Below, piece after piece: positions 1 through 11,800 of a stretch of 64,000 nucleotides of DNA. Position 1 is the stretch's first letter. The number at the start of each line of letters is the position of its first letter. Under the pieces are notes generated by a model. It was not told the origin of the DNA and searched no databases. It worked only from the letters and a program-made list of their open reading frames with translations. The position numbers and the translations under genes are program-made. Origin of the DNA: Castor canadensis (Eukaryota; Chordata; Mammalia; Rodentia; Castoridae); assembly GCF_047511655.1 (NCBI RefSeq), contig NC_133387.1, positions 19,524,353-19,588,352 of the forward strand, given 5' to 3'.

Positions 1-144
1 AAAGGAACCAAGGCTGACCTCAGGAGTAGGAAGAAAGGGTTGATATTGCCAACATAAGGCCACCTACTTGGTCTTGAACACCTGGCAGGGAAGTATATCC
101 AGAAGCTAGGATGTAAAGACTCCATCAGAAATTATCTGGTTTTA

Positions 145-237
145 GGGCTGGGGGCATAGCTCAAGTGGTAGATCACCTATCTAGTAAGCACAGGCCCTGA
201 ATTCAAACACTAGTACTGCCCCTCCCCCCCCCCCAAA
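145..237 (+). repeat. ID-like SINE
   Basis: tRNA-derived unit with an A-box-like tagctcaagtgg and a B-box-like ttcaaacac, ending at a C/A-rich tail. It is the first of three direct copies within 400 bp. Confidence 0.8.
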
Positions 238-336
238 ATGAAAGCCAACTCAAAAGAAATTACCTATTACCTGCTGGATCTGGTGCATGTGTATTTGTGA
301 TAGATGGCTGGAAAAAGGAAGAATGGAAAGTGTGCC

Positions 337-430
337 ATTGCTGGGAATATGGCTCCTGTGGTAGAATGTTTGCCTAGCAAGTGCAAGGCCCTGTATTCAA
401 ATCCCAGTACTGTCAATTAAAAAAAAAAAG
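337..430 (+). repeat. ID-like SINE
   Basis: Diverged copy with gcctagcaagtgcaaggccc and tattcaaatcccagtactg, ending in an A-run that runs directly into the next copy. Confidence 0.8.
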
Positions 431-525
431 CTGGACTGGTGGAGCGGCTCAAGTGGTAGCATGACTGCCTAGCAAGTGTGAAGTCCTGAGTTCAAACCCC
501 AGTACTGCCAACAAAAAAAAAAAGA
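431..525 (+). repeat. ID-like SINE
   Basis: Well-preserved copy starting gctggactggtggagcggctc, with intact tRNA-like boxes and an A-rich tail. It abuts the poly(A) of the previous SINE, so one inserted at the tail of the other. Confidence 0.85.
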
Positions 526-1339
526 AAAGAAAAGAAGAATGCTTCAAATAAAATACTATTAAAAAAGAAAGTGTGCAGTTAAGAAAAAGTCTCAGGTTAA
601 TTTAAAGGCAATACAAAGGTCTAAACACAATGGAGCTCATTGTTGAAAAATAAGTGCGATGTAAAAGACCAGCTGAGTAAATTTAACAAAAAAAAACTAG
701 GTGTGTTGGAGGAAGCCAAGTTCTAGTCTGGCTAGCAGTGATTCTTGACCACTATGCTGTGTGATGAAAACACCTGAAAGCAAAGCGTCACCAACGACAA
801 TAAGTGAACAGCCACTTGCCAGGCCAGTGGGCCTCAGCTTTTATCTCAAAAATACCTAGGATGATCCTAAGACCCCCATCAGTGGGAATCTCCAAGTTGA
901 ATCATCAGCATGTGTAGGAAATTGCAGTTTAAAATGGCAAGTAGACAAAGTTAGAAGAGGGTCACAGGTATCAAGGTACTGACTAGCTTGTAAATTAATA
1001 GAAGTGGGAAAAAGACAATGAGATTAGGGTAAAGGGGTAAAGAAATGCCATCTTGGAAAAGGGGATAGAACAAAGATTGTTACAGGAAACCTCTTCTACT
1101 TGCCCCAGTGAGCCTCCAGGATGTATGCTAAGCTTCTTCCAACACAAACCTCATCCCAGAAAGTTGAGTTTAGTGTTCTAGCTAAAGCCTCACAGCTGAG
1201 GCAGCATAAAAGGTCAAATGGTTACATTAATTCTGGGTATGGGTGCTGCATACCCACGTGTCCAAGCAGAAGGAAGGGAGAGTTACTAACAGCTAATTCC
1301 TGTAAAGTATAGAGAATTATTGCTGTTTTTCTTAAAGTA
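526..1339. other. Unassigned upstream sequence
   Basis: No repeat, RNA or protein feature was recognised. It may be internal sequence of the decayed retroviral element that follows, but nothing diagnostic is visible. Confidence 0.3.
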
Positions 1340-3292
1340 ATGATGTACCCTAGGAGGTGGCAATCGTCTATCACAAAAAGGATACTTTTTGATCACCAAA
1401 AGGATACTTCCCTTAAAAGCCAGGGAGGTTACCTGGCTGATAAAACTGCTAAACAGGCAGCCTTGAACAATGGAGCTGAAGAACTATTGCCCCAGAGCTC
1501 CCTGACCTGGCCCAATGCACTGAAAAACTCAGTGGTTAGTATCTCTAAAATTACTGTGGGCATTTTTGCCATTTCTTTCTGGGCAATATCACCAGGAACA
1601 GTATAATCAGAAGTCATTGTAGCTGGTTTATTTCCACTTTGGTCAAGCCCAAAAACTGAAGAGGAATATTTTTAGAATTGGTTTCTTTCAAAACATCACT
1701 GAAAAGTGGCTTAAGGAGACCTTAATTGTTGGGGTCATTTGAGGAAGCTGATATAATATACTCTCCTAGAGAGAAACCAGTTTTAACTCAGGACAGACTT
1801 AAATCCTATTAAACAGATAAAGCACTTTACAATGACAAGATTTTGCAATGAGAGCCTTCATTGTGATCTCCTCAAAGTGTACAAAGGTACAATGCACAAG
1901 TCAAGAACCAACTCTTTGTGTGAATACGGACAGTTCTTGGTGATTTGGATCTGGAAGTACATCAACCTGAAGATAGCCTGACACTCGGGCAGCTGTAGGG
2001 AGATTTGTGCTGATGGATTATTAGTAGTCCCGGGGCCAGACCCAAATACCATGAAGTTGCCCTACTCAGTCTTGTCTGCTCCCTTTCTTGTTCAGCCCAG
2101 TAAGTAATAATCCTACTCCTCCTGATTCTTTTGACTATATTTCTAAATGCCCTAACAGTGTGTATCTTCCACACTTCAACAATTTCATGCCAACCTGACA
2201 ATATAGCAAGGTTTCCAGTCATTACACCTGAGAGAGAGCTGGGTCCTGAAAGAAATTTAGAACAATCACTCAGAGACTTTCATACTTCTAGGGAACCCTA
2301 GGGACAATGACCCTAAAGAGACCTTGCCTGTGATTCCTTCAGATTGAGGAGAATAAAGTATCTGAGGCAGAAATGAGACAGATTGTAGGGACTCATCTCT
2401 CACTGGGCAGGAGTTAAATATTTTTAGAATACTGTTAAGTACTGTTAAAGTGCTCTTACTAATAAGCCTTTGTTGTAAGTACCTTTTTGAAGCATATTTG
2501 TCCTATAAATGTACTGAAATATTGGGAGCGGGGGACTTAACTCCTTAATTCATAGCTGTCAGAGCCTTTCCTGTGATCCTGGAACCCTTGCTGCCTTGAG
2601 AAAAGGACTGCCAGTCAGGCAGCTAGACTGCCCTCATGCCAGCACTGGTCACTTTGAATTTAAAACACAACCACAGTTCCTGAAGGCACTACCCCAGCAA
2701 ACATCGTGTACCAGCGATTTTTGTTTTTGTTTTTTCCAGTGAAACTGGAGTTTGAACTAGGACTTTGTGCTTGCAAAACAGTCATTCTACCTCTTGAACC
2801 ACACCTCCAGTACATTTTGTTCTGCTTATTTTGGAGATGGGGTCTCACAAACTATTTGCTCAGGCTGGCCTCAAACTCAGTCCTCCTGACCTCAGTCCCC
2901 AAGGAGCTAGGATTATAGGTGTGAGCCCCTGGACCCAGCTTGCACCAGCCTTTTTGCCACCATAAGCATCTGTGAACTCTAGATAATCCTGGAGCCATTT
3001 CCACCCAGGGCAGAAGGGGGAATACTTCCTGGTGGCCCAGGAAACCTGTGCCTGGTGCAAACCCAGTCCTTCATTTGGATGAGGGACTGCCATGATTGGT
3101 GTAGACACTCTTGTCACAACTCCTTCTGGATATATAAGCAGACTGCTTAGCTCACTTTGTGAACTGCTGGGAGACAGCCTTCTGCACTGACCCCTGGCAC
3201 TGAGGCAGAAGGTAGAATAAAGGCTTTTCTTGAGAGATCTGCCTTGCCTACTTTTGATTCTTATCATTAGTAGAGTGGCTGAGGGGGTAACA
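1340..3292 (+). mobile_element. Decayed endogenous retrovirus remnant with 3' LTR
   Basis: A short peptide at about 1430-1480 resembles the end of a retroviral RNase H region. Downstream is an LTR of roughly 2385-3292 with a TATA-like tatataa (about 3130), an AATAAA (about 3215) and an end in gggtaaca. A B1-ID SINE is inserted in the LTR. The element is old and heavily broken. The family was not recognised; a related LTR lies inverted at about 13424-14095. Confidence 0.5.
2710..2943 (-). repeat. Fused B1-ID SINE
   Basis: On the minus strand a B1-like (7SL) half is followed by an ID-like tRNA half and an A-rich tail. This resembles the B1-dID type of dimeric rodent SINE. It sits inside the LTR above and is therefore younger than it. 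Confidence 0.8.
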
Positions 3293-3669
3293 TGAACAGA
3301 AGAGCAGCAGTGAGAATGGCAGTGCAGTGAGAGCGGCAGTGAGCCAGCAAGAGGTTCTCATAGTAGTGGGGGCCATGGGCAGGAGTGGCATTGGCCAGCT
3401 AGAACCACACAGAAAGTGAAACTGACATGGGCTAATCAGAAGTGGCAGACTGATGTCTCCCACCATGGAGATGCCTGGAGGTACGAAAGAGCTGTAATAC
3501 TTTGGCGCTCTGCCCAACACCTGATGCCCAGATCCCCACTTCTGCAGCTTGCAAATGCTCACTGAGGGCCTGGGATAACTGAAGGAGTTTCTCACCTACC
3601 CATGATTTCATCTGGCTTGAACAGATAGCTCTAAAACAGTTATTTTGTGACACAGACTACGGACTTCTT

Positions 3670-3880
3670 ATAACCTCACATGGTAGAAAGACAATGAGGG
3701 AGCTCTCTGGGGTCTCTTATAAATGACCTAATCACATTTGTGACAGCTGTAAGCCTTATGACCCCACTTCTTAATGTCATCACATCCTAATGGCCCCACT
3801 TCTTAATGTCATCACATTGTGGGTTAGGATTGCAACATGAATTTTTCTTTGGGAGGGGATCCAAACATTCAGTCCATTGC
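3670..3880 (-). mobile_element. MaLR LTR relic (MLT1-like)
   Basis: The minus strand matches the MLT1-type consensus from its 5' part (atgtttggatcc...) through the gggaggtg-type block to gagagctccct. Ancient solo fragment. Confidence 0.7.
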
Positions 3881-4154
3881 ACACAGGAAAATGTAATGGG
3901 AGCATTTTGATTCCTTCAAGTGTTTGAAAGAAAGATCATGGACACAGAGACCACATACTCTTAAAACAAATCCCTCTTGTTAATTGAGCTAACTACTAGA
4001 ACTAGATTTCTATAACTGGCAACACAAGACTCCAACTAAGCACATACAATTGTGTGGAATGTATCTGCACACATTGTGGCAGGGTCATTCCAGAAGAGGT
4101 CGGGGGGTGGAGGGATGAGGGCACCAGTTGGGGCAGCTGTTCTATGGGAGAGTT

Positions 4155-4545
4155 TTGGTTTGGATCTTAAATGTCCCCCATAGGCCCATATACTAAAGGC
4201 TTGGCCCCAGCCTGCTGTGCTGTGAGGAGGTAGTGGAACTGTTAAGAGGTGGTACCTGAGATCAGGATGGAAGGAAGGAAGTGGTCGTTCGTTGGAGGCA
4301 TCCCCTGAAGGGGATGTTGGGATCTCAAGCCTCTTCCTCTCACTTTTTATTTCTCATCTGCCATGAAGTGCATAGTTTCCTCAGCCATGTGTTCCTACCA
4401 TAATGTTCTCACCACAGGCCCAGAGGCAACAGGGCCAAGTAACCATGGACTGAAACCTCTGAAAACATGAGCCAAAATAAATCTTTCCTCCTTATAAGTT
4501 GATTATTTCAGGTGAAATTTTGTCACAGTGATGGAAAGTTGAGTA
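4155..4545 (+). mobile_element. MaLR LTR relic
   Basis: Resembles MLT1/MST-class LTRs: opens tttggatcttaaatgtcccc, then actgaaacctctgaaaacatgagccaaaataaa with a poly(A) signal, and closes near gaaagttgagtaac. Old and isolated. Confidence 0.7.
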
Positions 4546-4619
4546 ACAACAAGACCACATTGGCTGTAGGATGAGAGATGGTGGAAAAAGCCAGGCCAGG
4601 CCAAGTCTGTGAAAGTAAC

Positions 4620-4644
4620 TGTGTGTGTATGTGTGTGTGTGTAA
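4620..4644. repeat. Short GT microsatellite
   Basis: Imperfect (TG)n of about 24 bp next to a GA-rich stretch. Confidence 0.7.
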
Positions 4645-5629
4645 CTTCAGAGAGACAGATGGTGGAGAAAAAGGAGAGGCTTCAGCTTGGCTCCTTATCA
4701 GAGCTAGTGAGCAAGGTGACACAAGTCAAAGGGTGAGTGCACACAGGGCTCTTACAAAAAAATATGTGAGAGAGAGTGAGAGGACCAAAGAAAGGGCTTG
4801 AGGCAGAAGAATGGGAAAGGTTCCAGAAATACACTCTTCAGGTGTAGTGCAGAGCATGTAGTTAAGTATTCAGTAAAGGCTGGCTACTTAGTGGCTTTTG
4901 ATTTTCCTCTGATCTTGGCTTTTCTATCACAGCCCAAGCCAGGTCTGTCTCCTCCTTTTTCAAACATTTCATTTTTGGGGTTTCCTCTTGGCTAACCCCT
5001 ATTGACTTTTCTGGGAGTCCTTCTCTGTGTTTTCTGAGTGAACCTATTCCAGAACATCATGAGTAGCTGTAACTTGGCTTGTTTTGGATTCCATGGGGAT
5101 ACGGCTTATTAAGAGTTTTGAAGAGGGCTTTTCATGACCATGTGCAGAATAACAGCAGAAGTCTGCCTTGCTGAATTTTTCTCTCAAAAAGCAGGCCATG
5201 GGCATTTCTGAGACTTAAGGAGACAGGATCCAAGGATTGGAAGCACTGTTTCCTCAGGTTCTCACCTGAGCCCTGTAAAGTCATACGCCTTAACATCTGC
5301 TCTGGAACAGGGAGTAATACCTCTGCCCTTATCAATCGTGTTATCCACACATCTCAGGCACACGCTGGTTGGGTTGTCTTTGCAATGATTTCCGTCCCAG
5401 CTCAATCAGTTTTCAGCTTAGAAAACTGAGAAACCTCCATATGCAGTGCAGAGCCTCATCCTCACCCACCTCGCCTCCTGCTCCTGGCACCTGGTTTCCT
5501 GAAAATGCTCTCACACCATACCCTGACAGGCAGTGCTCTAATTTGTTTCCTTAGTGTCACAGGGATCATTCACTTCTCTGGGAACTCACTGAATTAGGAA
5601 GTTTTGTCACAGTTGAATGCACCTTGGTC
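4645..5629. other. Unassigned upstream sequence before SLC23A4
   Basis: No repeat family or exon was recognised. Short open frames here show no conserved motif. Confidence 0.3.
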
Positions 5630-5787
5630 CCCTGCGGGCTAACAAGTAGTGTCTGCCGACACCTCCCTCCCAGACCCGCCCTCTGTGTTGAGTCAGAGTT
5701 AAGAAGTTAATCTTCCTCTCTTAAAGCAGTCACCTCTTCTCCTGTCCTGCTTCCCCAGGGGAAGCCAGAAGAAGACCCCACATTGCC
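5630..5787 (+). promoter_or_regulatory. Possible 5' UTR / proximal control region of SLC23A4
   Basis: The stretch before the start codon contains an AP-1-like TGAGTCA (about 5690), a GTTAAT motif resembling an HNF1 half-site (about 5706), and a pyrimidine-rich run ending in cag at about 5758. The last reads better as a 3' splice site than as a promoter. No TATA box or CpG island is evident. Promoter assignment is inference only. Confidence 0.25.
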
Positions 5788-5829
5788 ATGAGCTCTGCCA
5801 TCACCAGCTGTGAGTTCTCCACCTGCCTG
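5788..5829 (+). CDS. SLC23A4: SLC23A4 coding exon 1 (start codon, residues 1-14)
   Basis: ATG at 5788 has a purine at -3, followed by 14 codons ([14 protein letters not shown]) and a strong donor CTG|gtgagt at 5830. It ends in phase 0, which is what exon 2 needs. Exon 2 has no in-frame ATG, so an upstream exon must supply the start. A pyrimidine tract ending in cag at about 5758 looks like a splice acceptor, so a non-coding first exon may lie further upstream. The peptide itself is not a conserved family segment, so the assignment rests on phase, donor and position. Confidence 0.55.
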
Positions 5830-8800
5830 GTGAGTGCTGGTGGGAGCAGGGAGCAGGTAGGAGGCTGGGGGAGGCCCCATTCTTTTAGATTAGGTTCAGA
5901 GTCTCATCCAGGAATGGTAGCTCCTTTCCTACCTCCAACCTTCACTCCCTGGGAACCTGGTAGCACAGGTCACCACCACCCCAGATATTTCCTGAGCCCT
6001 GAACTGTGACTAATACAAAGGAACAGGGAAGAGGTGGATGGCTGGGTTTCCTGACAATAAAAGCAGTCCACCTGATTTGCTTTGCCTCTACTTACTGGTG
6101 GTCTCTGTAGAGAAACATCTAAATGTTGCTTTCCAGGTTCCCCAGCCTTAGGCTTTCTTTTCAGAAGCCTTCTCTGAATCTGAGTAAAAGGAAAGGGAGG
6201 AGAGCAAGATAGAGAGCAAAGTAAATTTTCTAGACAGCCAGGATGGCTTAGACTCTATGTGTGCTCTGTTTGCTTCCTTAAAAATCCAGTGCGACAGGCA
6301 CTTCTGTTTCTACTTTTCAGGCAATGAATCTGAGGCCCAGAGAAATCAAGCCACAGTAACCCACCTGGAGGGCTCTCCATCTAGCCCCTGAGCCTTGCCC
6401 TACCACCTTTCCAACCTATTTTGGTCACCTAAAAATAACAGAGAGTAATGAGTGGAGATCCTCTGTTCTTGCCTCTGCCCTCTGCAGTGGTAAAGAGACC
6501 TCTCTCCATCAGGCCAGAGCTACAGCACTAACCAGGTCCAGGTTTCTGGGGACAGGGGACACCCAGAAATCTGGACTAGGCTCTTGGACTCTTCTCTACA
6601 GCCGCTACTGGGCTCTGCCTACTCTGCTCAGCCTCTTGGCAGAGTGCCAAGTAGTCACCTCTGAGAAACTGAGGGATCCTGAGAGAAAACCTCTTACCTG
6701 TCTTTACCTGAGGATTCTTTCTGCCACATCTCTCGAAGGAAAAAAATAAATGGGGGAAATAAGTTGAAGGCTCCATTTCCTGAGGACTTGTGGTGTTTCC
6801 CAGATTTGGGGCTTTCATGAGGCAAACTGGAGAATGGGGGTCTGGGCACTTAGGCCTCTCCTTTTCAGTGGGGATTGAGCAGGGGGCCCAGGGCAAGCAA
6901 GAGTGCTGAGGCAGGTTCATTGAGGCCATGTGTGGAGGAAGCTGGACAGCCACAATGGTGAGTGCCAGGTGAACAGGAGTGTTAGGAAATGATCCAGGCA
7001 GATAGCTGTGTGGAAAACAGATGTTGTAAAAGGGGCGACCTTCTCCCCAGGATCACTGCTGCACTTGCTGTATGCCTCCTTCTACTCCGCTTGTCTGTTC
7101 CTGGGAAATGGAGGCCTTTCCCTGTATGCACAGGGCCTCAGTTGCAGGCAACTGCACTGGACATCCTGTGACTTCCTGGAGTCTCTGTCCCTTCGTCTGT
7201 CAATGGAGGACAATAAGATGATGGTGAGCCCCAAACAAGAAGATGCACTGGAAACTCTTTGCAAACTGTAAAGTCCTAAGAAATCCCAAGCATCATCCAA
7301 ACCCCTCTTTAGATCAAGTCTCCTGTTGAATCACATATTGAGTTGAGAGACTTACCTCCAAGCAGAAAAGTAGGGCTCCTCTTCTCTCACAGTTGCTCAT
7401 TGTCAGGCTGCTTCACGAAGAATTCATTCTTCCTCCAGGAGGGACTCACAGCTTTTTCTGCTGCAGTAGGAGTCACATGCACAGCTTCTCCCAGGAAGGG
7501 GTTCTCCTGGGATTCTCCCCAGGTTCTGACATCACCTGCCATGGGGTATATCTCCAACCTCATCTGAGAAGCTTTTCTGTCCACTCTCTTCTGCAGGCAC
7601 TTCTCTGACTTTCCAACCCAGAACCAATCACTCAAACAGTGTCTCTCACTCATGTTGTCTCTCTCTCTTCCCCACCACCCTGCTCCTCTTTTCTGTTTTA
7701 TTTTTTTTCCTCTGCTATCCCTCACAGATTCTTCCATACACTTACTATAACCTTGTGAGAAATGTCCAGAAGCTTAGCAGTCTCTCCAGCAGCTTCCAGT
7801 CTTGTCTTTGGCCCAGCTTTGACCCCTTTAGGAAGAATGCACTTCTTTCATGTGTGACCCAAGGACTGATTAATATCAATACATCTTCTTTCCAGAAGTA
7901 AGGATAGGTGGGATGGTTCAAAAGAGTTTCAATCGATTAAAAGTAGGGATTTGGTTTTTTTTTTAAAAGAATTAGAAGACTTCTCCATAGTCACTCATTG
8001 ATTCATTAATTCATTCATTTCATTGGCTCAATGAGCAACCGACTACGTGCTAGGGATGGAGATGGAGAAGTGATGGGACTTCAGGGTCTTTGTGATAAGG
8101 AAACAGTTGATGACAGTCTGGGTGTCTTTAGCTGTGCTAAATACACTCTTGGGTTATAGGAGTGCCTAGATAGGGGAGACCTTGTTTAGTCTGAGCTGGA
8201 GGGGCATGGTGAGGTCAGGGAAGGCTTCCTGAAGCAGCCAAGTGATCACTAAATAGATGAGCTGAGACAAAATTCTTTCATTTATGTTTTAGGACCTAAT
8301 GTTAATGAGCAAATGCTGTTTTGTATGAGAATAAAATGGTTCTGCAGAGCTGTGCTGAGGCTGGCTCACTAGACCTCATATTGGCAAACTTGGACCTCAG
8401 CCTTGGTTCAGGGCTCCCATGATGTGCCACAATGGGCTTTTTCCATTACCAGTGACTGGAGACTTACAACCATGAACCAGGATGAGTGCTTGTCAGTATT
8501 CGACATGTCCCTGGAAGAGAAGGACTGGCTTCCTATACCTCCACACAGGACATGGGGCCTGCGCCATCACCTTCAGCAAGCACTGCAATTGAGTTAGAGT
8601 TTCTTTGGAGAATGAATTAATGCTCTTACAACAGAGGTTCCTAGCTGGGGGTGATTTGGCCCTCAGGGGTCATTTGGCAGTGGCTGGAAACATTTTTGGT
8701 TATCGCAGTTAAGAGGCAGGAAGTGGATACTACCGGCGTCTAGTGTGCAGAGAGGCCAGGAATGCTACCAAACATAACAGTACACACAACAGCTACCACC

Positions 8801-11800
8801 CGCCCTGTCACACGCAGAGCCCCTTTTCATCACTACTCTTGTGCTTAGGGACCATTATTAAGTAAATAAGGGTTACTTGACCTCAAGTCCTGTGATTCTA
8901 AGATAGTTGATCTGAGAAGTGGGATAGTCACTAGTGCCTATCAGGAGGGTAGCATATATAGCACGGATATGCTGGATGAAGGGATAATTCCCTTTTAAGG
9001 CAGAGTGGAGTGGCAGTATGAGATTTTTATCACATGCCTTAGAATGGCACGCAATTTAAAACTTATGAATATTTTTATTGTTTATTTATGCAATTTTCCA
9101 TTTGATATTTTCAGGCTATGGGTGACCTTAGATAATTGAAACCTTGGAAAAGGAGATCTTGGGTAAGGAGGGGGGGCTACTGTATAATGTTCCCCAGGGG
9201 TAGTGCTGGCCTAGAGTAGAACAACCCAGTTTTTGATCCGGTGACTTTCTTTCCTCTTTCTACATCTAAGCAGGTGATGACTACTATCCCATCTCCTCCT
9301 TCTCCAGAGGGAAACCACTGATTGATTAATTAGCATAGGCACAGTACCTGTGTCTTTAGTACTTTTAAAGGCCCATGAGGGTGTTTTCATTTCTTTTAAA
9401 AATAGGTGGAAAGGGCTGGGAATCTAACTCTATAGCAGAGCACTTACCTAGCATATGTGAGGCTTGGTTATGGGTGTGATGCCCAGCATTGCAAAATAAA
9501 TAAATAAAATAAAATGAGAAAAAAATATACTTTAAGGAAAAAGGAAATGTTTTAACATGTTAATACATTCATCTTTATACTAATTAGCACAGAAATATAT
9601 TTTTGGATATTTTTTTCCTGTGATGGAAGGAGCCCATAAAGTCAAAGTGTTTGATACTTGCTCGTGAGTGTCGTAGATGTGGCCCTGGTCCTGAAGCTGT
9701 TCTGTGAGGCGGGAATATGAGATACTTAAGCATGGAGGTGGGTGTGGGAGTGGATAGCCAAGAGCCTTTCAAGAGCTGTCTCCCTGCCATCTTCCTACTC
9801 TAGGGCAGCCCTGGCTGTGCCACTGTACAGAACCTGCCCTCTGTAGTCTGGCTGGGCCCACAACCCCCCCCTGGGTCCCACACTATGATTTTCATGCTAG
9901 TGTTTGCCACCTTCTGGTCACACCAGAGACAACGCTTTCATGTTCCTCTTACCTACAACCAGGCTCAAATGTCGGCCCTGGCATAGGCCAGAGTTCTTTT
10001 ATGGAGGTCCAGTAATTTTAACAGTTAATATGTATTGGGCAATTAGACCACGCCATGCCCTGGACTTTTCCTTTCATACTGCAATCAATTTTCTCAACTA
10101 TGTGGGTGGTGCTATCTCTTTTATACAGATAAGAAATAATAATTTGTTCAAGGTTAGTAAGTTAAGAAGCTGGAGTGAAAGTCTATAATTTCAAATTAAT
10201 CTGTGTTAACTTGTTAGGGATACAAGCTAGCTATTGACTCTAGACCATTCTGTAGGCACTGCACTCATTTACATTGATATGCTACAGTCATTCATCTAGT
10301 CTACATTGAGCACACTAGGAGCCAGCATGACAAAGCAAAGAAAGGCACATTTGATGCATCCTGGGAGTTAAAAACGAGGAAAAGAAATGAAGAAGGGACC
10401 CATCCATTAGTGTAGACATGTCATGAGGACGGCTTTGCCAGATGTAAGCACAGCTCTCCCCCGCCACCCCTCAGAAGCACATGCAAAGGATTATGAGAGA
10501 AACCCAACTATTTTCTGACCTATGCATCTTCTCCCCACAAGCCTCTCTCTCTGCCGTAGCTTTGGGTAAGACACGATCCCCCCTTCCATAGCCCCAGACT
10601 TCATAGGCAAGAGGCCCAGATGCAAACATACAGCACAGGAAATCACTGGTCTTTTGTGTCTGGACCTTCAGTCCTCAGCTGGCTGACAGTTATCCCTGTT
10701 CCACAGCCTCTTGCCTCAGGAAGGCTAGCCTACTACCCACCTGAAGTCAGGAAGTAGACTTGACTCCTCTTAGGTGCCCAGATGTGTACTTCTCTTGTTC
10801 CCAGCAGAGGGATGATGGTGTGTTCAATTCCCACCCTGTTGACCAAGGCAAGAGGAATGATGGGCAGCCTGAGAGTCCCAGCAGCAGCCGACTGGCCTAT
10901 GACATCTTGGACATCCCACCATGGTATCTCTGCATCTTCTTGGGGATTCAGGTAATGCTCCCCAACAAGCACTGGTTCCAAAGAGGCTCTGCTTCAAAAG
11001 TCAAAGATCAAATTAGTCAAAATCAACTTCAGTTGCTGATGTAGCATCCTGTTGAACTCTAGAGGAACCCAAGATCCTTCAGTTTCTTTCTTTCTAGGTA
11101 TTTGGGGATGGAGATATATTTTTAGAAAAGAATTCCCCCTCATGCTAAACTGACTGGTCATATCAAGGACACTGACTGGTCTGCTGTTCATTCTCTCTCT
11201 CTATCTCTCCTCTCTCTCTCTCTCTCTCTGTCTTCCCCCCCCTCCACCCCGCACCTAGAGATTTAACCCAGGACTTCATGCTTTAATTTTCTTTTTGAGA
11301 TAGGGTGTTGCTAACTTTGCCCAGGCTGGCATGGAACTCACAATCCTTCTGCTTCTGCCTCCTGCTTGGATTACAGTTGTGCACCACCACACCTGGCTCC
11401 ACTGTTTTCTTGGGTGGGGTCACGCTTGGTTACAGGTCCACTGGATAAGCCCCTAGAAAGCCAGAAGGTACTAGGCTAAGTAACTTCCTTGGGGCAAGCC
11501 TTGCCAATAGAAGTTTCCCTTTTGAATTTAGTTTCCTCCAAATGCCTCCTGTTCTGTAAGATCAAGAGGTTCATTTGATAACAGGAGGGCATTAGTCCTG
11601 ATTAAGTTTGGTAAGCCAATGTTTCTGGGCAACAGAAGAAATAGGAAGTAATACACTGGGGGATTCTTGTCCTAGGAATATTGTGGCCTGAATTGACCTA
11701 GCAGGTGAGTCAAAAAAGCTCTTATAAGAGGCTATGAAGGACTGAACTCATGCCATTTATCTCAAGGGGCTAAAGAAGCAATGGTAAGATTATCAAAGTA

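Larger units (their letters stand above)
5830..10804 (+). other. SLC23A4 intron 1 (4975 bp)
   Basis: Holds an L2-like fragment, a MER5A-like hAT relic, a Tigger relic, one ID-like SINE and a MIR fragment, listed separately. In the remainder (about 5830-7990 and 9520-10010) I see no exon-like or repeat signal that I can support. Open frames there are short and lack family features. Confidence 0.6.

Noticed and set aside
2860-3653. Minus-strand frames of 73-135 codons
   Set aside because: They lie antisense to an LTR and its leader; no protein family signal.
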